From JASHPR01 sp963833885 (GTDB lineage: Bacteria; Actinomycetota; Actinomycetes; Streptosporangiales; Streptosporangiaceae), in NCBI GenBank assembly GCA_963833885.1, contig CAWHZU010000031.1:62001-126000 (forward strand): 64,000 nt of DNA. Direction: 5' to 3'. Both the position numbers and the translations under genes were made by a program. The notes beneath the pieces are model-generated. The model saw nothing but the letters and a program-made list of their open reading frames with translations, did no database searches and had not been told where the DNA came from. Shown piece after piece: positions 18,129 to 30,459 of the stretch; position 1 is the first letter of the stretch, and every line of letters begins with the position of its first letter.

Positions 18129-18341
18129 TCATTCGCCGCCCTTTTGCACGTACGACCGGACGAACTCCTCGGCGTTCTCCTCGAGCACCTCGTCGATTTC
18201 GTCCAGGATCGCATCGACGTCGTCGGTGAGCTTGTCCTGCCGCTCCTTGACGTCTTCGGTTCCCTGCGGCGCGCTGTCCTGCTCCTCCTCGGTGCGCCGC
18301 GGAGCCTGACGCTGTCCGCCGGTGTCCTTTGCTGTCGCCAT
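18129..18341 (-). CDS. pup: Pup, prokaryotic ubiquitin-like protein (ends in GGE)
   Basis: The 70-residue disordered tag protein has an N-terminal Lys/Arg/Gln-rich part and a C-terminal helical part, DVDAILDEIDEVLEENAEEFVRSYVQ, which binds the Mpa coiled coils. The last codons read GGC GGC GAA TGA, so the protein ends Gly-Gly-Glu, not Gly-Gly-Gln. It is therefore ready for PafA ligation without deamidation by Dop. The ATG has GGAGG eight bases upstream. The gene order dop-pup-prcB-prcA is standard. Confidence 0.97.
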   Translation of the reverse strand: MATAKDTGGQRQAPRRTEEEQDSAPQGTEDVKERQDKLTDDVDAILDEIDEVLEENAEEFVRSYVQKGGE

Positions 18342-18489
18342 GCCGAAACCTCCGTGATCCGCGGGAGCCGCCCCGCAGTCTCAACGCTATCCTCGCCCAC
18401 GCGCGGCCTGCCCAATCATGCGATCTGGCATTGGTACCGAACCGGGATCTGGTCGCTGATGTTCCGTGAACCCGCCGTGGTGCGCGGGG

Positions 18490-20007
18490 TCAGCCCTGGC
18501 CGGTCAGCGCCGCGACCAGCTCGCCGGCTGTCTCACAGCGGTCCAGCAGCTCTCCGACGTGCGCCTTCGTGCCGCGCAGCGGCTCCAGGGTCGGGACGCG
18601 CTGCAGCGACTCCCGGCCCGGGATATCGAAGATGACCGAGTCCCAGGACGCCGCGGCCACCGCGTCCGGGTACTTGCGCAGGCAGCGGCCGCGGAAGTAG
18701 GCCCTGGTGTCCTCGGGCGGGTACTCGACGGCCCTGGCCACGTCCTGCTCGTCGACCAGCCGGATCAGCCTGCCCCTGGCGACGAGGCGGTTGTAGATGC
18801 CGCGATCGGGCCGGATGTCGGCATACTGGAGGTCGACGAGCTGCAGCCGGGAGTCGGTCCAGGCCAGCCCGTCCCTCGTCCGGTAGCCCTCGAGCACCTC
18901 GAGCTTGGTGACCCAGTCCAGCTCCCGCGAGCAGAGCATGGGGTCCTCGCCGAGCCGGGTCAGCACCGAATCCCAGCGATCGAGCACGTCCCTGGTCATG
19001 TCGTCGACATCCGCGCCGAAGCGGTCCTCGGTGTACTTGCGGGCCAGGTCCAGGTACTCGAGCTGGAGCTGGACCGCGGTCATCCGGCGCCCGTCGCGCA
19101 GCGTCACCAAGTGACGGCAGGTCGGGTCGTGCGAGATCGCGCGCAGCTCGGCGACCGGCGACTCCACCGCGAGATCGGAGCCGAGGAAGCGGTCCTCGAT
19201 CATCGCGAGCACCAGCGAGGTCGTGCCCAGCTTGAGGTAGCTGGAGATCTCGCTCATGTTCGCGTCGCCGATGATCACGTGCAGGCGGCGGTACTTCTCC
19301 GGGTCGGCGTGCGGCTCGTCCCTGGTGTTGATGATCGGCCGCTTCAGCGTGGTCTCCAGGCCAACCTCGACCTCGAAGAAATCGGCACGCTGGCTGATCT
19401 GGAAGCCCTCGTCCCTGCCGTCGGCACCCCGGCCGACCCGCCCGGCCCCGCAGACCACCTGCCGGGACACGAAGAACGGGGTGAGGTGCCGCACGATGTC
19501 GGCGAACGGCGTCGCGCGGCTCATCAGGTAGTTCTCGTGGCAGCCGTACGATGCGCCCTTATTGTCGGTGTTGTTCTTGTACAGCTGGATCGCGGCGCCG
19601 CCGGGCATCTGCCCGGCCCGGGCCGCGGCCTCCGCCATGACCCGCTCGCCCGCTTTATCCCAGATGACGGCGTCGAGCGGGTTGGTGCACTCGGGCGCCG
19701 AGTACTCGGGATGGGCATGGTCCACGTACAGCCGGGCGCCGTTGGTGAGGATCACGTTGGCGAGGCCCAGGTCCTCGTCGGTCAGCTGCGCCGAGTCGGC
19801 CGCGTCCCTGGCCAGGTCGAACCCCCTGGCGTCGCGCAGCGGGTTCTCTTCCTCAAAATCCCACCTGGCCCGCCGCGCACGTGCAGACCTCGCGGCCTGG
19901 TAGGCGTTGACGACCTGAGAGGAGGTCACCATCGCGTTCGCGCCCGGCTGACCGGGTACGGAGATCCCGTACTCGGTCTCCGTACCTATGACCCGACGCA
20001 CGCTCAT
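18490..20007 (-). CDS. dop: Dop, depupylase/deamidase of Pup
   Basis: This 505-residue homologue of PafA has IGTETEYGISVPG at the N-terminus and NNTDNKGASYGCHENYL and IINTRDEPHADPEKYRRLHVIIGDANMSE further on. It carries the Dop-specific insert around residues 38-65, rich in Arg/Ala and ending in WDFEEENPLRDARGFDLA, which is missing in PafA. Dop removes Pup from substrates and, where Pup ends in Gln, deamidates it; here only the first role is needed because Pup ends in Glu. The ATG at 20007 lies seven bases after a TAGGCT box and has no Shine-Dalgarno sequence. Confidence 0.96.
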   Translation of the reverse strand: MSVRRVIGTETEYGISVPGQPGANAMVTSSQVVNAYQAARSARARRARWDFEEENPLRDARGFDLARDAADSAQLTDEDLGLANVILTNGARLYVDHAHPEYSAPECTNPLDAVIWDKAGERVMAEAAARAGQMPGGAAIQLYKNNTDNKGASYGCHENYLMSRATPFADIVRHLTPFFVSRQVVCGAGRVGRGADGRDEGFQISQRADFFEVEVGLETTLKRPIINTRDEPHADPEKYRRLHVIIGDANMSEISSYLKLGTTSLVLAMIEDRFLGSDLAVESPVAELRAISHDPTCRHLVTLRDGRRMTAVQLQLEYLDLARKYTEDRFGADVDDMTRDVLDRWDSVLTRLGEDPMLCSRELDWVTKLEVLEGYRTRDGLAWTDSRLQLVDLQYADIRPDRGIYNRLVARGRLIRLVDEQDVARAVEYPPEDTRAYFRGRCLRKYPDAVAAASWDSVIFDIPGRESLQRVPTLEPLRGTKAHVGELLDRCETAGELVAALTGQG

Positions 20008-20014
20008 GATTCAG

Positions 20015-20020
20015 AGCCTA
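20015..20020 (-). promoter_or_regulatory. -10 box of a leaderless dop transcript
   Basis: On the minus strand TAGGCT is followed by seven bases and the dop ATG, so the transcript would start at the codon itself. The dop-mpa gap is only 85 bases, so read-through from mpa is also possible. Confidence 0.4.
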
Positions 20021-20092
20021 GTGCCGACATACCGCCATCGTGCCCATGCGTGACCGTGCCGGCACATTCCTGGCTCCAATTCCCGCCGCCGG

Positions 20093-21895
20093 CTACAGGT
20101 ACTGACCGGTGTTGGCCACCGTGTCGATGGACCGGCCCGCCTCGGTACCGTGCTTGCCGGACACCAGGGTCCTGATGTAAACGATCCGCTCACCCTTCTT
20201 GCCGGAGATCCTGGCCCAGTCGTCGGGGTTGGTGGTGTTGGGCAGGTCCTCGTTCTCGCTGAACTCGTCGACGCAGGCGGCGAGCAGGTGGGCAATCCTG
20301 ATGCCCTTCTGCCCGGTCTCCAGGAATTCCTTGATGGCCATCTTCTTCGCGCGGGCCACGATGTTCTCGATCATCGCGCCGGAGTTGAAGTCCTTGAAGT
20401 ACAGGACCTCCTTGTCCCCGTTGGCGTAGGTGACTTCGAGGAACCTGTTCTCTTCGCTCTCGGCGTACATGCGCTCGACGACGCGCTGGATCATCTCGTC
20501 CACGGTGGCCGCGGCCGAGCCGCCGTGCTCGGCGAGGTCGTCGGGGTGCAGCGGCAGGCCGCCCACCACGTACTTGGAGAAGATGTCCTTGGCCGCCTCG
20601 GCGTCGGGCCGCTCGATCTTGATCTTGACATCCAGCCGGCCCGGCCGCAGGATCGCCGGGTCGATCATGTCCTCCCGGTTCGACGCGCCGATCACGATCA
20701 CGTTCTCCAGGCCCTCGACGCCGTCGATCTCCGACAGCAGCTGCGGCACGATCGTGTTCTCGACGTCGCTGGACACCCCGGAACCCCGGGTGCGGAAAAT
20801 CGAGTCCATCTCGTCGAAGAACACGATCACCGGCATGCCCTCGCTGGCCTTCTCCCTGGCCCGCTGGAACACCAGCCGGATGTGCCGCTCGGTCTCGCCG
20901 ACGTACTTGTTCAGCAGCTCCGGGCCCTTGATGTTCAGGAAGAAGCTCTTGCCCTCCCTGGCCTCGCCGGCCGCGGTCGCGCCGTCCTTGCTGGCCTGCT
21001 CGGCCGTCCTGGCCGCGACTTGCTTGGCCAGCGAGTTCGCCACCGCCTTGGCGATGAGCGTCTTGCCGCATCCGGGCGGCCCGTACAGCAGAACCCCCTT
21101 GGGCGGCTTGAGCTGGTGCTCCCGGAACAGGTCGGCGTGCAGGTAGGGCAGCTCGATCGCGTCGCGGATCTGCTCGATCTGGGGAGCCAGGCCGCCGATC
21201 TCCGAGTAGGTGATGTCCGGCACCTCCTCCAGGATCAGCTCCTCGACCTCCGCCTTGGGGATGCGCTCGTACACGTAGCCCGAGCGGGGCTCGAGCAGCA
21301 GCGAGTCGCCACCGCGCAGCGTGCTGTTCCGCAGCGGCTCGGCCAGCCGGGCGATGCGCTCCTCGTCGGCGTGCGAGATCACCAGCGCCCGGTCGCCGCC
21401 CTCAAGGATCTCCTTGAGCATGACGACCTCGCCGATCGTCTCGTAGCCCTGGGCGATGACGACGTTGAGCGCCTCGTTGAGCACGACCTCCTGGCCGGGC
21501 TTGAGCTCGCTGACGTCGATCCCCGGGCTGACGCTCACCCGCATCTTCCTGCCGCCGGTGAACACGTCCGCGCTGCCGTCCTCGGTGGCCTCGAGGAAGA
21601 TCCCGAAGCCGGACGGCGGCTGGGCCAGCCGGTCGACTTCCTCCTTGAGCGCCACGATCTGGTCGCGCGCCTCGCGCAGGGTCCCCGCGAGCCGCTCGTT
21701 CTGTCCGTTGACGCCGGCCAGGCTCGTCTCGGCCTCCCGAAGCCGCTCTTCGAGCAGCCTGGTCTGCCGTGGCGAGTCCGCAAGCCTGCGGCGCAGAGCG
21801 GCGATCTCCTCCTCGAGGAAGGAGATCTGCGTGGTAAGGACCTTGACCTCGTCGTCATATCGTCCGGCGCGCGCGCTGTCGTCGCGAGAGGCCAT
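20093..21895 (-). CDS. mpa: Mpa/ARC, proteasome-activating AAA+ ATPase
   Basis: The protein of about 600 residues starts with a coiled coil (about 1-80) that captures Pup, followed by OB-type interdomain barrels (about 85-235) and one AAA+ module. Walker A is GPPGCGKT (about residue 273), Walker B is VIVFFDEMDS, and the arginine-finger region is REDMIDPAILRPGRLD. The last residues are GQYL, the HbYX-like tail that docks into PrcA pockets. The ring unfolds pupylated substrates and threads them into PrcAB. I chose ATG 21895; a GTG at 21904 adds three residues. Confidence 0.96.
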   Translation of the reverse strand: MASRDDSARAGRYDDEVKVLTTQISFLEEEIAALRRRLADSPRQTRLLEERLREAETSLAGVNGQNERLAGTLREARDQIVALKEEVDRLAQPPSGFGIFLEATEDGSADVFTGGRKMRVSVSPGIDVSELKPGQEVVLNEALNVVIAQGYETIGEVVMLKEILEGGDRALVISHADEERIARLAEPLRNSTLRGGDSLLLEPRSGYVYERIPKAEVEELILEEVPDITYSEIGGLAPQIEQIRDAIELPYLHADLFREHQLKPPKGVLLYGPPGCGKTLIAKAVANSLAKQVAARTAEQASKDGATAAGEAREGKSFFLNIKGPELLNKYVGETERHIRLVFQRAREKASEGMPVIVFFDEMDSIFRTRGSGVSSDVENTIVPQLLSEIDGVEGLENVIVIGASNREDMIDPAILRPGRLDVKIKIERPDAEAAKDIFSKYVVGGLPLHPDDLAEHGGSAAATVDEMIQRVVERMYAESEENRFLEVTYANGDKEVLYFKDFNSGAMIENIVARAKKMAIKEFLETGQKGIRIAHLLAACVDEFSENEDLPNTTNPDDWARISGKKGERIVYIRTLVSGKHGTEAGRSIDTVANTGQYL

Positions 21896-21931
21896 GCCCC
21901 TCACCCCCTCCCGAGAGCCGATTTACCCTTG

Positions 21932-21959
21932 ACCCTACCTATCCGAGAAGCTTCCGTAA
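21932..21959 (-). promoter_or_regulatory. Candidate mpa promoter
   Basis: On the minus strand TTACGG (21954-21959) and TAGGGT (21932-21937) are 16 bases apart, giving a short leader that contains GGGAGGGGG before the mpa start. The match is moderate. Confidence 0.35.
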
Positions 21960-22036
21960 CCTATGGCCGGCCTCAGCTCGGCTTTCTCTCGTTACGATCC
22001 GGGAACAGCCGGGCGTCTTCCGTGCTTCCCTGAGCC

Positions 22037-22951
22037 TCATATTCGCTCCTCAGAGCCTGTTTCTTCAGTCTGAGCGCCCTTGGCCGGGCGCCGGCGTCTC
22101 GGTGGCGGTGTAACCCCGTCGGCGAGCCTACGCGCCGTCACAAGAAAGCCGGTGTGGCCAACCATGCGGTGCTCGGGGCGGACCGCCAGGCCGTCCACGT
22201 GCCAGCCCCGCAGCAGCGTTTCCCACGCCGCCGGCTCATCGAAGCTCCCTTCGCAGCGCAGCGCTTCCACGGTGCGCGACAGCTGCGTGGTGGTGGCGAC
22301 GTAGCAGCACACGAGCCCGCCTTCGCGCAGCGACCTCGACGCCGCGTGCGCGTATTCCCACGGCGCCAGCATGTCCAGCACGATTCGGTCAAACGCCTCG
22401 CCGGGGTCCAGGATTCCCGTGGCACCCTCGGCCGGGAGCTCGCCGGTCACCAGCCGCCAGGCCGGATGCGGCCCGCCGAAATAGCCCTCCACGTTCCGCA
22501 GCGCGATCTCGGCGAAGTCGGCGCGGCGCTCGTAGGAGACGACCAGGCCACCCTCGCCGACCGCCCGGAGCAGCCAGCAGGACAGCGCGCCCGAGCCCGC
22601 CCCGGCCTCGACCACCCGCGCGCCGGCGAAGATGTCGGCCATGGCCAGGATCTGCCCGGCGTCCTTCGGGTAGACCACCGCCGCGCCCCGGCCCATGGAT
22701 AGCGTGTAGTCGGCCAGCAGCGGCCTCAGGGCCACGTAGGCGGTGCCGCCGGAGGAGACGATCACGCTGCCCTCCGGCCTGCCGATCAGGTCGTCGTGTG
22801 CCAGCGAGCCGCGGTGCGTGTGGAAGGACCGCCCGGGCTCCAGGACCAGCCGGTGGCGGCGCCCCTTGGGGTCGGTGAGCTGAACCTGGTCGCCAGGGGC
22901 GAGCGGGCCGCGTGGCTGCTTGATCACGCCCGCAAGGCTAACGGCCTGCAT
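22037..22951 (-). CDS. trmI: TrmI, tRNA (adenine-58-N1)-methyltransferase
   Basis: The 304-residue SAM-dependent enzyme methylates A58 in the T-loop of tRNA. It has the small N-terminal beta domain (about 1-70), then the Rossmann-type methyltransferase with motif I VVEAGAGSGALSCWLL and motif IV DRIVLDMLAPWEY. The start ATG at 22951 overlaps the stop of the upstream protease gene (TGATG), so the two are translationally coupled. The C-terminal 20 residues are basic then acidic and variable. The gene has the same position near mpa in mycobacteria. Confidence 0.92.
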   Translation of the reverse strand: MQAVSLAGVIKQPRGPLAPGDQVQLTDPKGRRHRLVLEPGRSFHTHRGSLAHDDLIGRPEGSVIVSSGGTAYVALRPLLADYTLSMGRGAAVVYPKDAGQILAMADIFAGARVVEAGAGSGALSCWLLRAVGEGGLVVSYERRADFAEIALRNVEGYFGGPHPAWRLVTGELPAEGATGILDPGEAFDRIVLDMLAPWEYAHAASRSLREGGLVCCYVATTTQLSRTVEALRCEGSFDEPAAWETLLRGWHVDGLAVRPEHRMVGHTGFLVTARRLADGVTPPPRRRRPAKGAQTEETGSEERI

Positions 22952-24129
22952 CAGGCCCCGGCGAAGGCGTGGTCGAGGTCGCTGGTCGCCAGCACACCGA
23001 AGATCTGCCCAGAGGGCTCGATGAGCAGGTATTCCGTGGCCGGCGAGCGTTGCACCGCCTCGATCAGCTCCATCCCGGACAGGTCGGCCGACAGCACCAG
23101 ACCCGGCTCGATGGCCCGTGCCAGCGAGCCGACCTCGATCCACGGCCTGCGCTGCGGCGGGGTGGCCATGACCGCGGTCTCGTTTACGATAGCGATCGGC
23201 GTGGACTCGTGGTCGACCACCACGAGCGCGCGCGCCTGAGCCTCATCCGCGCGCCGGATCGCCTCGGCGAGCGGCACGTTTCCGGGGATCGCGATCGCCC
23301 GCCGCGCGAGCCTCCTGGCCTGCAGCCCGGGCAGCCGGTCGCGCACCTTCGCGACCCTGATGGCCTGCCCCGAGCTGAACCACATGAACACCGCGATGAC
23401 CGCGAACCATAGGACGTAGGTGCTGGTCAGGCTCAGCTTCGTGCCGAGCAGCGCGACCGGCACGAGGATCAGCAGCACGGCCAGGCCGCGGCCGGCCCAG
23501 GCGGCGGCTATCGTGGCGGCGCCCGGCTTCCCGGTTACCTTCCACACCCCGGCACGCAGCATCCGCCCCCCGTCCAGCGGCAGCCCCGGCAGCAGGTTGA
23601 AGACCCCCACGACGAGGTTGGCGAGGATCAGCTGATCGATCAGCACCCGCGGGATGCCGCGGAGGTTGAACGCGAAGTCCAGCCCGATGCCGATGCCAGC
23701 GAGGGCGAGCGACGTCAGCGGCCCGACCACGGAGACGCTGAACTCCTTGGCGGGGGTCGGCGGCTCCTGCTCGATCTCGGAGAAGCCGCCGAGCGGGTAG
23801 AGCAGGATGCGCCGCACCGTCAGATGGAACGCCCGTGCGACCACGCAGTGGCTGAGCTCGTGCACCAGCACCGACGCGTACAGCAGGATCACGAACGTGG
23901 CGGACACGGCGTAGCGGACCCAGGTCGGGTGTATCTCCGGCAGGCTGTTGGCGTAGAAGACAACGACAAAGGCGGCCACCACGAACCAGTACGGCGAGAT
24001 GTAAACCGGCACGCCGAATGGCCGCGCGATGACGATGCCATACCGCGCGTCGCGCCGCTGGCCCGGCGCAGGCGCGCTACCTGGCGGTTGCGCCTGCTGG
24101 CGATCCTGCTCGGGGCTGAGGCCTGACAC
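22951..24129 (-). CDS. Site-2 protease family metalloprotease with CBS domains
   Basis: The 392-residue membrane protein of the M50 family has the zinc motif HELSH in LVHELSHCVVARAF and the third ligand in NLLPGLPLDGGRML. About six transmembrane helices span residues 40-245. Two CBS domains at about 265-390 may bind adenine nucleotides and regulate activity. Members cut membrane-embedded substrates such as anti-sigma factors; the target is unknown. The GTG start at 24129 begins MSGLSPEQDRQQAQPPG, a disordered tail. It forms an operon with trmI. Confidence 0.88.
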   Translation of the reverse strand: MSGLSPEQDRQQAQPPGSAPAPGQRRDARYGIVIARPFGVPVYISPYWFVVAAFVVVFYANSLPEIHPTWVRYAVSATFVILLYASVLVHELSHCVVARAFHLTVRRILLYPLGGFSEIEQEPPTPAKEFSVSVVGPLTSLALAGIGIGLDFAFNLRGIPRVLIDQLILANLVVGVFNLLPGLPLDGGRMLRAGVWKVTGKPGAATIAAAWAGRGLAVLLILVPVALLGTKLSLTSTYVLWFAVIAVFMWFSSGQAIRVAKVRDRLPGLQARRLARRAIAIPGNVPLAEAIRRADEAQARALVVVDHESTPIAIVNETAVMATPPQRRPWIEVGSLARAIEPGLVLSADLSGMELIEAVQRSPATEYLLIEPSGQIFGVLATSDLDHAFAGA

Positions 24130-24234
24130 GTAGTCGATGCTACGTGCTGCCGGGCGCGTTGAACCGCTCCGCAGACACGCGTTTCTGACGCGCCGGCCAA
24201 CATGCTAAACGCCGCAATCGTCAGTGCCGTCCTT

Positions 24235-24240
24235 TAGTCT
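24235..24240 (+). promoter_or_regulatory. -10 box of a leaderless transcript (RecB-like gene)
   Basis: TAGTCT is followed by seven bases and GTG at 24248. This supports 24248 as the start over the GTG at 24224, which would lie upstream of the predicted transcription start. Confidence 0.45.
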
Positions 24241-24247
24241 CCCGAGA

Positions 24248-25342
24248 GTGGGCAACGAGACCATCGCACAGATGTCGGGCGGGCAGGCGCCGGAAGCGAA
24301 CCCGGCCGATGGCGGCGCTTCCGGGTCAGGCACCCGGCGGTCGCTGTCGCCCTCGCGCGCCGGTGACTTCCTGACCTGCCCGCTGCTCTACCGGTTCCGG
24401 GTGATCGACCGGCTGCCCGAGCCGCCGAGCCCAGCGGCGGCGCGCGGAACGCTGGTGCACGCCGTCCTGGAACGGCTCTTTGACGAGCCAGCGGCGGGCC
24501 GAACGCCGGAGACCGCGCGGGCGCTGCTCGCGCCGCAGTGGGATCGGCTGCTCGCGGAGGAGCCGGAGCTCGCCGGGCTCTTCGACGATGACGAGCAGCG
24601 AGGCGTGTGGCTCGCCGAGGCGCGAGACATGCTGGACCGCTACTTCGCCCTGGAAGATCCCACCCGGCTCGAGCCACGGCACCGGGAGCACGCGGTGGAG
24701 GCGGTCCTCGAGTCGGGCCTGCTGCTGCGGGGTTACATCGACCGGCTTGACGTCGCCGCCGGCGGTGAGATCCGGATCGTCGACTATAAGACCGGCACCG
24801 CGCCCAAGGAGGAGTACGAGGCCAGGGCGCTGTTCCAGATGAAGTTCTACGCAGTGGTGCTCTGGCTCACTCAGGGGCAGGTGCCTGCGCTGCTGCAGCT
24901 CATCTACCTGGGGAACGGCGAGATCGTGCGGTACGCGCCGGACGAGTCCGACCTGCGCGCCACGGTGCGCAAGATCGATGCGCTGTGGCGGGCGATCGAG
25001 CGGGCGCGCAACACGGGTGACTGGCGGCCGCGCCCGAGCCGGCTCTGCTCCTGGTGCGCGCACCAGGCGATATGCCCCGCTTTCGGGGGCACTCCCCCGC
25101 CACTCCCGCAGCAGGCGCCGGAGCCAGCGACGTCAGCTCAGACGGAGCGCCCCGCGGTCGCGGTGCCGCCACAGGCCGACGGGCCGCCGCACGACGACGT
25201 GCCCGCCCCCGCCCCCGCCGCGGCTCCTGGCGCCGGGGGCCCCGATGTGGCCCCAGTGCCGGCGGCGCAGGCCGGCCAGTCGGCAGAGGCCACCCTCACG
25301 CCGTCGGCGCCGTCGCCCGGGTCAGAGCCGGGTTTGTCATGA
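24248..25342 (+). CDS. RecB-family PD-(D/E)XK nuclease
   Basis: The 364-residue protein has the Cas4/RecB-type nuclease fold. LSPSRAGDFLTCPLLYRFRVIDRLPEP is the N-terminal segment with the first cysteine, GTLVHAVLERLF the second conserved helix, and IRIVDYKTG the catalytic D-x-K strand. LCSWCAHQAICPAF near residue 285 supplies the three other cysteines, so a 4Fe-4S cluster is likely. The last 75 residues are a Pro/Ala-rich disordered tail. It probably acts in DNA end processing. An orthologue is beside trmI in M. tuberculosis as I recall (Rv2119). Confidence 0.85.
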   Translation: MGNETIAQMSGGQAPEANPADGGASGSGTRRSLSPSRAGDFLTCPLLYRFRVIDRLPEPPSPAAARGTLVHAVLERLFDEPAAGRTPETARALLAPQWDRLLAEEPELAGLFDDDEQRGVWLAEARDMLDRYFALEDPTRLEPRHREHAVEAVLESGLLLRGYIDRLDVAAGGEIRIVDYKTGTAPKEEYEARALFQMKFYAVVLWLTQGQVPALLQLIYLGNGEIVRYAPDESDLRATVRKIDALWRAIERARNTGDWRPRPSRLCSWCAHQAICPAFGGTPPPLPQQAPEPATSAQTERPAVAVPPQADGPPHDDVPAPAPAAAPGAGGPDVAPVPAAQAGQSAEATLTPSAPSPGSEPGLS

Positions 25343-25441
25343 TCTAGGAGGCTTGGGTGCAGCATGTGCACCGTGGGCTCCAAGATCATCAGAAGCGGGC
25401 ATACGCGGCGTGTCGGCGCTCGCTGGCCGGGCGCGGGAGTG

Positions 25442-25954
25442 TCAGCTGATCCCGTGGCGGCGCAGGATCGCCGCGACCTCGGGGTCGAGGCCAGCGTCGT
25501 CTCCGCCCTTGCCCTGCTTGGCGGGCTTGGCCTGCTTGGGTGCGGCGCCCACCTGGGCAACGGCGCGGTTGCCCGCAGTGGTGACGGCCGGCGCGCCTGG
25601 CTTCTGGCTGACTTCCTTCTCGTCGTCCTTGCCGCCGCGCTTCTTCCTCCGCAGCCGCGGAACCCCGCCCGAGGTCAGGAAGATCGCCGCAGATAGGCAG
25701 AGGAGGATCACGCCCGCCCAGGTCTTGGGCGAGAACACGAACGAGCTGGCGAATTGCACAACGGCCGAGCCGATCCGCCCGACCAGCAGGATCGAACCGG
25801 TGAGATAGAGCGCCATCGGCAGCAGGGACCAGGCCACGGCCCGGATCCCGCGCCGGAGTCCCCTGCGCCGCCAGGTGAACCAGGACAGGACCAGCCCGAC
25901 GCCGGTCAGCCCGGCGCAGAGCGGGAACCACGCGATGCTGTTCCAGGTGTTCAT
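25442..25954 (-). CDS. Conserved actinobacterial membrane protein of unknown function
   Basis: The 170-residue protein has three hydrophobic segments (about 7-25, 38-60 and 75-95), followed by a highly basic stretch, RLRRKKRGGKDDEK, and an Ala/Lys/Pro-rich cytosolic tail ending DPEVAAILRRHGIS. The ATG at 25954 has GGGAGG five bases upstream. It converges with the RecB-like gene. A membrane-protein gene of similar size holds the same place in M. tuberculosis as I recall (Rv2120c). No catalytic motif is visible. Confidence 0.72.
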   Translation of the reverse strand: MNTWNSIAWFPLCAGLTGVGLVLSWFTWRRRGLRRGIRAVAWSLLPMALYLTGSILLVGRIGSAVVQFASSFVFSPKTWAGVILLCLSAAIFLTSGGVPRLRRKKRGGKDDEKEVSQKPGAPAVTTAGNRAVAQVGAAPKQAKPAKQGKGGDDAGLDPEVAAILRRHGIS

Positions 25955-26086
25955 GCCCGCCTCCCTCGTGCCGCGTTGCTCCGAACGCTCTGCTGGAGGC
26001 GCGGCTCAGGCGTGTCTGTCCATCGTCGCACATGTCCGGGCGCGCTCAGGCCACCGCGGCGCGGGGCCGGCCGCCGGCGGCCTGAT

Positions 26087-26797
26087 CTAGCCCGAGGTCA
26101 CGAGCCTGCGGAGCAGGGCGAGGTCGACCTCGCGGAGCGACGCGGCAACCACCCGGCCCGGCCGGGCCGGAATCGGGACCAGGCTGGGCACCGCGACCAC
26201 CCTGCAGCCGGCCGCCTCAGCCGACGCGACGCCGTTTGGCGAGTCCTCGAGTGCCACGCACGACCGCGGATCGGCGCCGAGCAGCGAAGCGGCCAGCAGG
26301 TACGGGTCAGGGGCGGGCTTGCTGGCGGCAACGTCGTCGGCGCAGACTGTGGCGGTGAAGCCGACGCCGAGCTGCAGCAGCACGGCATCCATGATCGGCC
26401 TCTCGGACGACGTGACCAGGGCGTGCGGCAGCCCGGCCGCGCGCACCTCGGCGAGCAGCTCGCGGGCGCCGGGCAGCATGGTCAGGTTCCGCGACATCAG
26501 CAGCGACGTCATGCCTTCCACCAGCCACCGCCCGACCTCCTCGCGGCTGGCCGGGCGCTCTGCCCTGGCCAGCAGGTACGAGACGGTGTGCGACAGCGAG
26601 CCGCCGACCAGGGCATGCTGGTCGGCCGCGCTCCATTCGCCATGCAGCCGCGCCATGACCGCGCACTCGGCCTCGAACCAGATCGGCTCGGAGTCGACGA
26701 GCAGCCCGTCCATGTCGAACAGGACGCCTTGCAGCGTCTGGCTGGTGGCGGATGCGGCAGGCTCTGGGCCGGCCGGTTCCGTTGGCTGGCGCAGCAT
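26087..26797 (-). CDS. HAD-family hydrolase (beta-phosphoglucomutase-like)
   Basis: The 236-residue HAD phosphatase has motif I FDMDGLLVDSEP (nucleophile Asp28, acid Asp30), motif II VTSS, motif III Lys in ASKPAPDPYLLAA, and motif IV EDSPNGVASAEAAG. The alpha-helical cap between about 40 and 105 is type C1. It acts on a small phosphorylated metabolite that cannot be named. The ATG lies two bases after the metH stop, so the two are co-transcribed; metabolite repair for MetH-related metabolism is only a guess. Confidence 0.87.
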   Translation of the reverse strand: MLRQPTEPAGPEPAASATSQTLQGVLFDMDGLLVDSEPIWFEAECAVMARLHGEWSAADQHALVGGSLSHTVSYLLARAERPASREEVGRWLVEGMTSLLMSRNLTMLPGARELLAEVRAAGLPHALVTSSERPIMDAVLLQLGVGFTATVCADDVAASKPAPDPYLLAASLLGADPRSCVALEDSPNGVASAEAAGCRVVAVPSLVPIPARPGRVVAASLREVDLALLRRLVTSG

Positions 26798-26799
26798 CG

Positions 26800-30327
<3,528 letters not shown>

Positions 30328-30337
30328 AGTGGGGCCA

Positions 30338-30365
30338 ATTCTAAGTGGCAGCCCCGGACGGTCAC
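30338..30365 (-). promoter_or_regulatory. Candidate metH promoter with very short leader
   Basis: On the minus strand GTGACC (30360-30365) and TAGAAT (30338-30343) are 16 bases apart. The metH ATG lies ten bases after the -10 box, which predicts a leader of about 3-4 bases. Confidence 0.5.
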
Positions 30366-30459
30366 GGCCAGGACGGGGCGGCCCTTCCGTTACCTGCCGG
30401 CCACGTTACGCGGTGATCATGGTCCTGCACGTAACCTGGAGCACGAGGAACTTCAGGAG

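Noticed and set aside
25356..25372. Small hairpin GGTGCA/TGCACC after the RecB-like gene as terminator
   Set aside because: A 6-bp stem without a T tract in a GC-rich genome is too weak to call.
25364..25696. Plus-strand frame starting MCTVGSKII after an AGGAGG
   Set aside because: The ribosome-binding site is 12 bases away, the frame is antisense to the conserved membrane-protein gene and the product has no domain.
30328..30459. Cobalamin or SAM riboswitch before metH
   Set aside because: The predicted promoter leaves only a few leader bases, and no B12-box or SAM-type core is visible.
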